Assembly (NCBI GenBank): GCA_029237695.1
Contig: CM055272.1
Span: forward strand, 10,962,042 to 11,026,041
Length of the DNA stretch: 64,000 nucleotides
Source of the DNA: Conchocele bisecta
Lineage: Eukaryota; Mollusca; Bivalvia; Lucinida; Thyasiridae
Direction of reading: 5' to 3'
Under the pieces are notes generated by a model. The model was given only the letters and a program-made list of their open reading frames with translations. It ran no database searches and was not told the DNA's origin. Positions 11,318-21,601 of the stretch are shown one piece after another. The position numbers and the translations under genes are program-made. How positions within the stretch are numbered: the stretch's first letter is position 1; each line of letters starts with the position of its first letter.

Positions 11318-11730
11318 CTTCTCTTTGATACCCATACGGACAGGTGCTATTCCTGTTGCGGGTGTTGCAAAGAGAGGCCATGTGATTTGTCTGTCCGTTG
11401 GACGGATTCGACGTGGGGCAAGGCTGGGTCTCGTAGGTCCCACCCATACCTCACGTCCGAAGAAGTCTGTGTCCGCGTCTCAGCTCTTGGGAGCAGTGGA
11501 ACCGTCCGAGGTTTCGGAGGTTGTGTCAGAGGGGATCCCTCCATCGGGGGGATCTGGTTATGTTGAGAAAGTTCGGTCAGGTTCTCTGACTTCGAAACTT
11601 TCCTCAAGTGATAGGCCGGTCATCCATACAGGGGATACCGGGCTGCTGGGTCCGGTGCCTGATCAGATATCACCCGGTTCCCATAGAGCTATACCTATCA
11701 CAGGGTCTTCGGCCGGTTCTTGTATACCAT
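11318..11730 (+). pseudogene. gag-like 5' ORF fragment of DIRS-like element
   Basis: From 11318 one frame reads DTHTDRCYSCCGCCKERP then CDLSVRWTDSTW. The spacing Asp-x-His-x3-Cys-x2-Cys, then Cys and two Trp, resembles the conserved N-terminal Cys/His motif in gag-like ORFs of DIRS elements, which is thought to bind nucleic acid. A stop precedes the motif (TGA at 11315-11317) and another ends the frame within about 240 bp. The longest open frame (11304-11732) runs in a different frame. Loss of one or more bases is likely. Confidence 0.6.
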
Positions 11731-11769
11731 AACACCCGGTTCGAAACTGACCCAGCCTCTCTCAGTAGA

Positions 11770-12030
11770 GGCGCCCGGCACCGGGCGCGGGCGCGGGCGC
11801 TGGGCCGCGCCGGGCGCGGGCGCACCGGCACCGGTTATGTCACCGGGCACGGGCACCGGGCACCGGGCACGGTTATGTCACCGGGCACGGTCACCGGGCA
11901 CCGGGCACCGGGCGCCGGAGCACCGGGCAGGGCATTATGTCACCGGGCACCGGGCACCGGGCACCGGGCACCGGGCACCGGTTAGGCTACCGGGCACCGG
12001 TCAAACACCTGGCACCGGGCACCAGACTCT
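11770..12030. repeat. GGGCACC hexa/heptanucleotide run inside gag region
   Basis: CACCGGGCACCGGGCACCGG and variants (GGGCACGGT, GCGCCGGGC) repeat throughout. GGG tracts separated by 3-4 nt meet the usual G-quadruplex pattern on the plus strand. A second, shorter run is at 12460-12532. Frames through it read GTGHRAP repeats and are not evidence for a protein. Confidence 0.9.
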
Positions 12031-12039
12031 CCCTGGACA

Positions 12040-12300
12040 GCCTGCTGCTTCCGGTAGGAAGACGTTCTTGTCTTCGGTTGGTCTTCGTTCTACATGTTCA
12101 CGTAAGTCGAGGAGTTGATCTCGTCGTAGGTCAGGATTGGGTTAGCTCTTCGATTTCGGGTTCGGAGTTTAGATCTTGTTCTTCCTTTTCCTCGAGGTCA
12201 TTCTCAGGTTTTGGAACAGGTTCATCTAGATCTCGTTCTCCTGTTCGTCGTAGAGACGGTTGTATGGGCTTCTACATGTAGTACTAGCTTCGGCAGTACA
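12040..12300 (+). pseudogene. Arg/Ser-rich gag C-terminal fragment
   Basis: In the frame ending at 12281 the residues SSFSSRSFSGFGTGSSRSRS followed by PVRRRDG form a Ser/Arg-rich tract. A basic, Ser/Arg-rich stretch between gag motif and reverse transcriptase is usual in DIRS elements. A GGGCAC run lies on each side of it. Confidence 0.4.
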
Positions 12301-12459
12301 TATACTATTTGGAACGATACAGTACAGTTTCTGTTGAATCAGATTCCACGTATGTGGTAGATGACTGCCAGTCTAGGGTTGCTGCGGCAGGTGCTTATCA
12401 CATTCACACCGGTCACAACGTACCCTAACTCTCGCAGGAGAGGTGCCGGTATTGTGTTA

Positions 12460-12532
12460 CGGGCACCGGGCACCGGGCACGGGCACCGGGCACGGGCACC
12501 GGGCAGGCACCTGGTATCGGGCACCGGTGGTA
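12460..12532. repeat. second GGGCACC run
   Basis: GGGCACCGGGCACCGGGCAC and related words, homologous in composition to 11770-12030, 430 bp downstream within the same element. Confidence 0.85.
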
Positions 12533-12539
12533 GCAACTA

Positions 12540-13560
12540 TTTTTGACCGGGGTGTTCGTGGGTTCGTATCCGGTGTACATATTTTGTTTTTGTATCCGGC
12601 TCCTCGAGATCTAGCTCTTCCGTTCTCGGAGGAGACGGTCGAGGTGGTATTGGACGCCGTGGTGCTTTGGCTCCGTACTTGTCTGGCCTGCTCCTTATTC
12701 GAGTGTATATGAGTTCGAATTCCCAGTCTATATTCAGGACTCGACACGCGATAGAGTTATGATGGTTCAGTTGGCTAAGATTCTGGAGTTCCTGTCTAAG
12801 TCCTAGTACTTAGTGGGTTTGTCGGCTCTTTCACAGCTGGTGGTTTTGCCAGTGGAGCCTCCCATATGGGTACTTCCTCGGATGGCTGTAGGTGGAATTG
12901 CCGGAGTTGTCGTGGTTTCATTTCTCTCCTACAGTAGGGCTTCTTGTTACGTACATTGGGGAGCTTTAGGTAGGATTTGGCCACTGCGGGGTTCCTAGTG
13001 CCCAAACTTTGATCGCCATACTGGGGTCTAAGTTCTACATGCCCCTCTATGAGGTATGGTTTTTGAGATCTCCGTTTCTGGACAAGGACGCCGCAGCGTT
13101 TGGGATATCTTCGGCTCCTGGTCCTGGTTCGCGTTTACGAAGGCATGGGTGTAGGCTGTTAAGTCGATTGTGGCTATGCCAACTTTCGATTTATGTTTGA
13201 ATCAGTATGATTCATCGTCTCTGGACGCAGTGCTTCAGTCGGCGATTTGTGCCGCTAAGCCTCTTGTCAACATGTCTTTGGAGTTTTCTATGGACATGCT
13301 CTTGTCCAGGTGAGACGCAGTGATAGCCGGCTCGTTTTTTCTTGAACGGCCATAGTTTTGCTTCGTTCGTCTCTTTTGACCTCTGATAATTGTGCGATCG
13401 AACGGCCAAAGGGAAGGGCAGCTACGGTACCGATGGTCCCTCCTGCTGCTCCTTCTTGTCTACCTCCTATGGGGTCGTTTCTCCTGACGGGGGTATTTTC
13501 AAGGGTTAAGTAGAGTCTCTCTCTTGAAGTATAGTGCTATAGAGGAAGTTCGGGACGTGG
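12540..13560 (+). other. DIRS internal region between gag and RT, decayed
   Basis: G+T-rich sequence with short open stretches only, for example AKILEFLSKS near 12775-12805 and MPLYEVWFLRSPF near 13039-13077. Composition matches the rest of the element, so it is taken as decayed coding sequence. No motif is secure. Confidence 0.4.
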
Positions 13561-13582
13561 TCGGAGCGCCATTTGCCCGGTA

Positions 13583-13800
13583 GACTGGCTTGTTTCCATA
13601 GATCTGCGGGTCTCGTACTTCCACGTGCCCTTCCGCAGATGCTCTCGGAAGTTTAAGTTGTTTCCGAGTTTTGTGTCTTTTAGATCTAGAGTAGTCGTAG
13701 TTGGTTCCCACACAGGATTTTTCTTAGGTGGAATGAGCTTATTGACCGATCTATCAGTCATCATAGTACCTTTGGACAGGGTGCGTGGCATCTTGTTTTA
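13583..13800 (+). pseudogene. DIRS-type reverse transcriptase fragment
   Basis: From 13583 the frame reads DWLVSIDLRVSYFHVPF followed by RRCSRKFKLF. This matches the DIRS reverse-transcriptase block around the first catalytic aspartate (consensus SxDLKDAYFHxPxxxxxRxxLxF). Asp in SIDL is retained, while the second Asp of KDAY is Ser here. A frame change then gives FRVLCLLDLE, a corrupted version of the FxVLPFGL block. The YLDD block was not found. The sequence supports class assignment but the enzyme cannot be active. Confidence 0.75.
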
Positions 13801-13999
13801 GTTTCCGGGTACTGGTCAGAGGTTCTCTGTCAGCTAGGAAATTTCTGCACTCCTGGAATTTCGGGGTGCAGAATAGGGGAAGGTTATGTTTGCGACCTCC
13901 AGTATTACTTACTAGGGCTATGGGGAGGCGCACCCCGATCCTTTGGATCGGTCTCTGCCTAGGATCACCATCTTCCTACGTTGTATCAGATGGTGGGCA

Positions 14000-14420
14000 G
14001 TGGAGGTCTGGTTCCTACAGGGATTTCCCATAGTGTTACCTCCTCCTTCTCGCTTTCTGTCCACAGACGCGTCGTGAGAAGGCTGGGGGGTTCATTGGAG
14101 CCCCTACATCGGTGTGTTGGTGGTCAGTGCAGGAAACTCAGGGACACATCAACATGTTTTAGCTTTTGGCAGTGTTCCGGGGGTTGACAGCGGCGGATTC
14201 TGTTCTGCACGGACAGGTGGTTATGTTTTCTGCGGTCATCTCCGGTTCTGACGGAATGGCTTCTGCATCCGTTGGTGTCCAGTGCTATCTTGTCCGGATG
14301 GGGGTATCCTTTTGTGGTTTTGTTGCGGCAAGGCTCAAACGTCGGTTTTATTTTTTCCACTGTTTTGCGCCCACGTACCGATTCGGACTTTTCTTTAATT
14401 TACTCGTTCCAGTATAACTT
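14000..14420 (+). pseudogene. DIRS RNase H region
   Basis: LSTDAS at 14057-14074 followed by a stop (TGA 14075-14077) and then EGWGVHW matches the first RNase H block TDAS-x-GWG of DIRS elements. About 25 codons on, THQHVLAF sits where HINxLELLA is expected. Further downstream, phases shift. The stop inside TDAS-EGWG is a clear inactivating change. Confidence 0.7.
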
Positions 14421-17130
14421 CGGACCCATGTACTGCATGTTGGACATTGCTAAGGAAGTGATTTGAGATACCAACTGTTCGTGTTTATAAGATCGCATGT
14501 AATTCACTCATTTGTAATTATTATAAACAAGCGTACCGTTAATGATTATGGCAATTTACGGATCGATTCATGTCCGGCATATAATTGGCTATTAACAAGA
14601 GTATTTTTGTGATTTCACGTCACACTGTCGTTAATTGGTTGACCACGGCTTACGTGGTCGGCTTTGACGGTATTCCGCGATTGTAACACGGTTACCGGCG
14701 GCATGTTTTGATCACTTTGTATGTGTGAAAAACTTACCTGTGCCAATTAAGTTTGACCAGACTTTACGACGCCCGCTGTTCAAATTGCATATCGACATTA
14801 CAGTATAATGTGTATTATACCATCGGGACTTGTTTTCCACATCGATATAAACGAAATGTCGACATTTCCGATATCGATATATCAGGTATGTAATGTATGA
14901 GTTATATAGCAGTTCGGCCGGGACCACTAGCGTATATCGACATAAGCAGGTATATCGATGTAAGCAATGTCGACATAACGCGTATCGACTGTATATACAA
15001 CATGCTGTTGTCACTCCATCATTCTGAAGCAATTGGGTATTTCAAAATGTTAATTGTGTTAAATAGAAGCACACTACTGTTTACACATCAGCAGTTTCTC
15101 CTATGACCGAGATTTCTCCCTCAGATACTTTATCCCTTCTCACATGATCTGGAATCAGTTGTGGTTCGGGCCTCCCTCCGTCACGCCTGTCAGCGACAGT
15201 GGTTCACACTTTCTGTCCAGTCCATGCGATGAAGCATTAGGTTCGGAAGAATTAGGACATCCGGTCCGACCGTAAATAAAAGTTTTTTATTACCAATTTT
15301 AAGCCAACGGGAGGTATCGCAATCCTTTGTCTTCCGTTGGATAGATAGGGCCATTTACTTGAGTTTATTCTACAGTAAGTGGTTCTGCAGCTGAGTTGTT
15401 TATTGGCCCTAAATGCACGAGGTGCATGTAGTCTCAACTTCTTTCTATGATCGCTCTCTGCACTGGCAGGAGATGCGTAACTGCCAACTGTTACGTTTTT
15501 TCCGTATTTATTCCGGGAAATACGTTGATAGACGGTAGTACGGATTACTATTATAAGTACGAATTTTTGATCGGCGCGGGTATATCTGGATATAATTTAT
15601 TTCGTTTAAATACAATTCTGCCAATAATCCTATTGTTTTATTTACCCGTTATCATTCTCGTCTAGGCGATTACCATTGGATATTCCAGCGCTCAGAGATA
15701 TTGATTTATTCATCACGTAATTCGTATAATGTCTGATCTAAGCGTGCAGCCAACGTATTTGGGGATTGTTTTATCGGAAGAAGTTAGGACAACACTTCTG
15801 TTCATCTATGATTACAGCGAGACATGGCCCAATTTGGTCCTGTCACAGCTGCGGTGATGTTTTTGCGTCTTGCAATCAGTGTTATTGTGTTAGTTATTCG
15901 GGTGCTCATGGTAGCCGAAACTTGGGCCAAGGCTATATTAACTTATTTTATGCATATAAGTGAGTACTGATTTGTGTTCCGGAATACATATGTGGTGTTC
16001 CGGAAAGAAAGTAACCCCCTTTTCTCTCCATGTTCCTCATGTGACCGACATGGGGTTGGCATCTCAGGGAGATGTTTAAGAACTGGGTCCGTTAGAGCAG
16101 CGGGTGCAGTTGTGGGTTTATCAGCCGTGGGTTAGCATCAAGTTTAGGAGGCTGTTTGGATCTACCTGTTCGCGATAGTCTGCGAGTTTTTTCTGATTAC
16201 CCGATTATTCGGTTTTTGTCTTTACAGTCCCAGTGGAATCCTGGGGGTTGGTAAGTGTGACTCACCGCTCGATGAACTTCACTTGCTTTTGTTGATGAAC
16301 GGGGATCTGTGGTGATCTATGGTTCTTACGGTTCATCACGCTGGCCCAGGAGGCATTGTTTTGTACATGTTTCAATTAGGGCGAGGCTACCTATCTAGTT
16401 TGTAGCAGTGTTGTTGCAAAGGATAGTGTTTCACTTTGGGTTTATGATTCTATTCTCTTTGTCTACTATACATGGGTTTATAGGTATACAGTGGTCGACA
16501 CTCGCAGTGTCCCGAGATCCCGAGGATCCCTGTTTTGTAGGAGGAATCACTGCATTTTCTAGAAAATCCCATTCAACATTATGTAACAATAGGGATGTCC
16601 ATGCTGCGGAATCCCTGGGCCAAAAGTTAGTGTCAAACCCTGGTATAGGTTTTGATCTGGCTTTAGGGCCAGTTTAAACTCCTCAGCACTTGCTTGTTAG
16701 GATGACCTTAGTGCTTAGGGCTTTGTTTTATACTGTGTTCTCGATATGTACGAGTCATGTGTCGTCATGAGACTATGTATAGACTTTGAGTTTATCTCAG
16801 TTTAGCTATTGCGTGTGAAGTGCCGGGCGACTACATTCGCCAGGGCTTCGTCTGGTAGCAGCAGCTATACCTTGAGTATTCTCCGGCGTTCTAACCAAGT
16901 ATAGCAGGTTGGAGTCTACGAGTCAGTCTACGAGACTAGCGTGGTGGTGCTTGTCTTTATCCACCTCTCTTCTACTTTCGTAGAAAAGGGGGGGGGGTGG
17001 GGGGGGGGGGCCCGCTTTGGGCGCCCCTATGATTCTAGGGTGAGACCATGTTTATTACTATATAGGAAAATAACACCCAAGTTTGTACCTAGGCCAAATA
17101 TTTTTGTCTGTTTTGAGGGTTTTTAATCTG
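14421..17130 (+). other. DIRS 3' internal region, no recombinase identified
   Basis: This should carry the end of RNase H, the tyrosine recombinase and possibly the methyltransferase-like ORF. A stretch near 16330-16350 reads SRWPRRHCF, similar to the APRWPxxxWF block that follows RNase H in DIRS elements. From about 14470 to 15110 the sequence is AT-rich with repeated TATCGA/TCGACAT words (ATATCGATATATC near 14870-14883), unlike its flanks, so it may be an insertion. No His-x2-Arg recombinase motif was found. A G-run lies at 16988-17012. Confidence 0.4.
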
Positions 17131-17184
17131 CCTTACCATTCCGGTCGAGTATGAGTAGTGAGAATACCTCCCACCATCACTACG

Positions 17185-17283
17185 AATTCTTGCAACCATT
17201 CAGGTTAGTTTGAGACATAAAAATGGAAAATTATTTCTAATTTTAGTTTTTATTATTCATACTCACCTGAATGGTTAAGGTAG
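17185..17283 (-). repeat. internal complementary region of DIRS-like element
   Basis: Its inverse reads AACCATTCAGGTGAGTATGA, continuing to CCATTTTT (the right end, 17543-17600), and then directly ATGTCTCAAACTAACCTGAA (the left end, 10800-10819). It therefore carries both element termini joined, as expected for an ICR used to join ends of a circular intermediate. It also forms its own foldback, with ends AACCATTCAGGT/ACCTGAATGGTT. Confidence 0.8.
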
Positions 17284-17356
17284 ACCCTCCTCCCGTCCCC
17301 GCTTGATGGTTTTATCTTCTCCCTACTTAGTATACTTCAGGCTATTTTACTAGCAG

Positions 17357-17376
17357 TTTCATTTCCATATGGAAAT
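17357..17376. repeat. perfect 20-bp palindrome
   Basis: TCATTTCCATATGGAAATGA, between the ICR and the right inverted repeat. Confidence 0.85.
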
Positions 17377-17404
17377 GATTAACTTTTGAAGCTGTATACC
17401 TAAC

Positions 17405-17554
17405 AATAATAGGAGGAGTTTAAATAGCGGACTAGCCAATTGGCTGTGGGTAGAGCGGAATGGTCTATGGTGGGTTATTTGAGTGATTAGAGTAGGCAGA
17501 TTTTTATTATTAGGACGATTTCATACCAACCTATCTGTTTGCAACCATTCAGGT
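17405..17554 (-). repeat. right inverted terminal repeat of DIRS-like element
   Basis: Inverse copy of 10814-10963 with one difference. It is followed by a 47-bp right-specific tail to about 17601, whose complement is in the ICR. A longer right end is typical of DIRS1. Confidence 0.9.
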
Positions 17555-17773
17555 GAGTATGAATAATAAAAACTAAAATTAGAAATAATTTTCCATTTTT
17601 TAATACCGTACACGAACAGCCGCATAAAGGGAATCCACCTCGACAACGTCAGTAATCAATAATGTTACTGCTGGTATTTGAGGTGGTATGTTTGAACAAA
17701 AGTGCATTGCATTGCCTGACATAGCTGTCGGAAGTGCATGTGGTATAAAAAAAAAGATGTTATACCGTTTATT

Positions 17774-18340
17774 GTATCCCCCGGACTCCGTCGGGGGATA
17801 CTATGGATTTGACAGCACGCCGCGTCCACGTCCGCGTCCGCGTCCGCCGCAGACACTTCTTGTCCGGAGCATAACTCGAACACCCTTTGCAATATTTTCA
17901 TGAAACTTCACACATGCATAGACCACGACCCGAAGGTGTGTCGCGCGCAAGAATGACAACTCTTGCATAGCTAATTTTTGAGTTATCTCCCTTTTTTGTT
18001 TCTCGCACTGATTTCGTGTCCGGAGCATAACTCCACCACCCTTTGGAATATTTCATGAAACTTCACACATGCATAGACCACGACCCGGAGGTGTGTCGCG
18101 CAAGAATGACAACTCTTGCGTAGCTAATTTTTGAGATTATCTCCCTTTTTTGTTTTGCGCATCTACAACTGGACAATAATGCATGAAGACCTGTTTTCTC
18201 GTCTGCTCTGTAACCACCTTTTCTCCTGTGCTCTGTACACCTTACCTGTAGAGAGAACAATAGAAACTGGGAGAACCATGTGCTAGCATGGGCTAGCATG
18301 TGCAGATGTCCAGTGCTTGACCACTGTTGACCAGTTAATT
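17774..18340 (+). mobile_element. family F1 hairpin-ended tandem-repeat element, 5' copy 1
   Basis: GTATCCCCC-GGACTCCGTC-GGGGGATAC (17774-17801) forms a perfect 9-bp stem. It is followed by a CGTCCGCGTCCG run and then ~150-bp units with CGGAGCATAACTCGAACACC, AACTTCACACATGCATAGAC and GAATGACAACTCTTGC. The same units occur in the tail of the 2.7-kb macrosatellite, whose 3' end carries the inverse hairpin arm (GGGGGATACAC). The copy ends in GTGCTAGCATGGGCTAGCAT and is followed at once by copy 2. This is the architecture of non-autonomous Helitron/Helentron derivatives, an assignment by structure only. Confidence 0.6.
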
Positions 18341-19250
18341 GTATCCCGGACTACGTCGGGGGATACTATGGATTTGACAGCGTGCCGCTGTCCGCATGTC
18401 CGCGTCCGCCGAGACACTTCTTGTCCGGAGCATAACTCGAACACCCTTTGGAATATTTTCATGAAACTTCACACATGCATAGACCACGACCGAAGGTGTG
18501 TCGCGCACAAGAATGACAACTCTTGCATAGCTAATTTTTTAGTTATCTCCCTTTTTTGTTTCTCGCACTGATTTCGTGTCCGGAGCATAACTCCCACCAC
18601 CCTTTCGAATATTTTCATGAAACTTCACACATGCATAGACCACGACCCGAAGGTGTGTCGCGCACAAGAATGACAACTCTTGCATAGCTAATTTTTGAGT
18701 TATCTCCCTTTTTTCCTTTTTGTTCGCGCACTGATTGACCATAACTCGACCACCCTTTGGAATATTTTTATGAAACTTAACACATTCAATTAGACCACGA
18801 ACCGAAGGTGTGTCGTGCACAAGAATGACAACTCTTGCATAGCTAATTTTTGAGTTATCTCCCTTTTTTGTTTTCGCTCACTGATTTCCTGTCCGGAGCA
18901 TAACTCGACCACCCTTTGGAACCTTTGGAATATTTTCATGAAACTTCACACATGCATAGACCACGACCCGGAGGTGTTGTCGCGCACAAGAATGACAACT
19001 CTTGCGTAGCTAATTTTTCAGTTATCTCCCTTTTTTGTTTTGCGCACTCTACAAACTGGACAATTAATATGCATGAAGACCTGTTTTATCGTCTGCTCTG
19101 TACCTTTTCTCGTGTGCTCTGTACACCTTACCTGTAGAGAGAACAATAGAAACGGGAGAACCATGTGCTAAGCATGGGCTAGCATGTGCAGATGTCCACT
19201 GCTTGACATGCTTACCATGCTTGACCACTGCTTGACCACTTGCCGACCAG
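18341..19250 (+). mobile_element. family F1 element, 5' copy 2
   Basis: GTATCCC-GGACTACGTC-GGGGGATAC at 18341-18366 repeats the 5' hairpin with one arm shortened. At least four ~150-bp units follow (CGGAGCATAACTC at about 18424, 18581 and 18896; TGACCATAACTCGACC at 18737). It ends with the same TGCATGAAGACCTGTTTT and GTGCTAGCATG tail as copy 1 (19060-19190) and leads directly into the macrosatellite. Confidence 0.6.
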
Positions 19251-21601
19251 GTAATTTATACAGGTAAATCACTACATTGGGTACTGTGTTTGAAAATATT
19301 GTGGCATTATGTGGACCTCTGCAGATATATGTAGATAAAAATAGGACTATTAAAAAAAAAATCTGGTCTCCAATAGCAAGCATTATTATTTTTTAAACTT
19401 TTTTTTGTCATTTTTTTTTTTTTTTTTTTCATTATTTTTTTTCATTTTTTTTTTTCAAATTATTTTTCAATTTGACTGGAAAAAAAAATCTGGGCGGGCT
19501 CCAGTAGCAAGCATTATTATTTTTAAACTTTTTTTTTCCATTTATTTTTTTTTCACTTTTTTTTTAACAAATTATTTTTCAATTTTTGTCCAGTAGCAGA
19601 AGGTCGTAAGTGCTATATAGACTATTCACCTGTACATGTGCTAGCATGTGCAACTGACCACTGACCACTTACAGGTAATTTATACAGGTAAATGATTATA
19701 TTACATTTCCGTAAACTGTGTTGAAAATATTGTGGCATTATGTGGACCTGTGCAGATATATGTAGATAAATATAGGACTATTAAAAAAAATTCTGGGCTC
19801 CAGTAGCAAGCATTATTATTTTTAATTTTTAAACTTTTTTTCCTTTTTTTTTTTTTTCCATTTTTTTTTTTTCATTTTTTTTCTTCAAATTCTTTTTCAA
19901 TTTTTGTCTAGTAGCATAAGGTCGTAAGTGCTATATACAGACTATTATCATATAATAAAACAATTATTGACTAGTGAGCCATAGAATATAATCTGATATT
20001 CTATGGTTCACTAGTCAATAATTGTATAATATGTTCGGGTCAGTGAAAATTGCTTTCGGGCCCAGGCTCGAGGTCAAGGCGGGACAAGGCGGGACAAGGC
20101 GGGACAAGGCGAGGCATCTGATTCCGCGGAATTCTTGTTTACTTATCTGTTGTTTCGTGCTCTGATTTTGTATCCAAAGCATAACTCGAACACGCATATA
20201 CGCATTGCTCTAATGGTCCTCTACGTCCTGTGCCAAATCCACGTTCGTTCTGCCCCGTCAAGCCCTAGGGTCAAGGTCACATACTTAGTGCTTCAAAAAA
20301 CATTAACGCTTGGGTAAATATCTTATACTTTCTGTTTTCTTTCATGGATCATGGATCATCTTCATATTTCATATACGCATTGCTCTAATGGTCCTCTACC
20401 GCCCTTGCCAAATCCACGTTCGTCCTGCCCCATCCAGGGTCAAGGTCACATACTTGGTGCTTCAAAAACTTTAACGCTCAGGTAAATATCTTATAATTTT
20501 TATTTCCATTCACGGATCAACTTCATATTTCATATACGCGTTGCTCTAATGGTCGTCTACCGCCCTGTGCCAAATCCACGTTCGTCCTGCCCCGCCAAGC
20601 CCAGGGTCAAGGTCACATACTTAGTGCTTCAAAAACTTTAACGCTCAGGTAAATATCTTATAATTTTCTGTTTTCTTTCATGGATCATCTTCATATTTTC
20701 ATATACGCATTGCTCTAATGGTCCTCTACCGCCCTGTGCCAAATCCACGTTCGTCCTGCCCCCGCCAATCCCAGGGTCAAGGTCACATACTTGGTGCTTC
20801 AAAAACTTTAATGCTCAGGTAAATTATCTTATATTTTTCTTTCCATCACGGATCAACTTCATATTTCATATATGCGTTGCTCTAATGGTCCTCTACCGCC
20901 CTGTGCCAAATCCACGTTCGTCCCGCCCCCGCCAAGCCCAGGGTTAACATCATATTACTTAGTGCTTCAAAAACTTTAACGCTCAGGTAAATATCTTATA
21001 ATTTCTGTTTTCTTTCACGGATCAGCTTCATATTTCATATATGCATTGCTCTAATGGTCCTCTACGCCCTGTGCCAAATCCACGTTTGTCCTGCCCCCGC
21101 CAAGCCCAGGGTGAAGGTCACATACTTGGTGCTTCAAAAACTTTAACACTCAGGTAAAAGAAAATTTTGACTTGCAATTTGGCCTCATTTATTATCAAAG
21201 CGATATGTGGGACATCCGTGTTCTATGAACACATTTTCTAGTTTATTAAACTTCACACATGCATAGAAGACGACCCAAAGGTGTGTCGCACGTAAGAATG
21301 ACAACTCTTGCGTCGTTAATTTCTTAGTTATCTCCCTTTGTTGTTTCGTGCACTGATTTCGTGTCTAGAGCATACCTTTGGAATATTTTCATGAAACTTC
21401 ACACATGCATAGACCACGACCCTAAAGGTGTGTCCCGCAAGAATGACAACTCTTGCATCACTAATTCTTTAGTTATCTCCCTTTGTTTTTCCGTCACTGA
21501 TTTTGTCTCCGGAGCATAACTCGAACACCCTTTTTTCAAACTACTTGTGTATCTGGGGAGGGGGATACACATGCGCTTGTCGACAAAGCGTCCATTTCTA
21601 G
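19250..21601 (+). repeat. macrosatellite unit 1 (5' shortened)
   Basis: It lacks one T-rich module relative to units 2-4. The 64-nt hairpin is at 19961-20024, and sub-repeats are anchored by TTGCTCTAATGGTC at about 20205, 20380, 20541, 20710, 20877 and 21046. It ends in CTAG at 21598-21601. Confidence 0.85.
19961..20024. repeat. 64-nt hairpin of macrosatellite unit 1
   Basis: Arms CAATTATTGACTAGTGAGCC (plus ATAGAATAT) and the inverse pair over 29 positions with one C/T difference, around the loop AATCTG. Equivalent hairpins lie at 22676-22739, 25392-25455, 28124-28188 and, outside the array, 43484-43547. Confidence 0.95.

Larger units (their letters stand above)
10795..17601 (+). mobile_element. 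DIRS-like retrotransposon, degraded, with ITRs and ICR
   Basis: DIRS elements are reverse-transcribing elements with inverted ends and an internal complementary region (ICR), thought to integrate with a tyrosine recombinase from a circular intermediate. Here 150-bp termini at 10814-10963 and 17405-17554 are inverse copies differing at one base. The ICR at 17185-17283 is complementary to both outer ends joined together. Inside, a gag-like Cys/His motif (11327 on), an Arg/Ser-rich tail (~12100-12280), reverse transcriptase (13583 on) and RNase H (14060 on) follow the DIRS order on the plus strand. All frames are broken. I could not identify the recombinase or methyltransferase region expected at 15100-17100. 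The outer limits are placed at the T-run 10795-10799 and at 17601 from the ICR joint. Element length is about 6.8 kb, near the upper end for the class. Confidence 0.85.

Noticed and set aside
11608..12118. GTGHRAP-repeat frames of 114-132 codons as a repeat protein
   Set aside because: Explained by the GGGCACC simple repeat inside a dead DIRS element, with the frame differing between overlapping readings.
14421..17130. Tyrosine recombinase and methyltransferase of the DIRS element
   Set aside because: Expected from the class, but no convincing motif could be read, so not annotated as genes.
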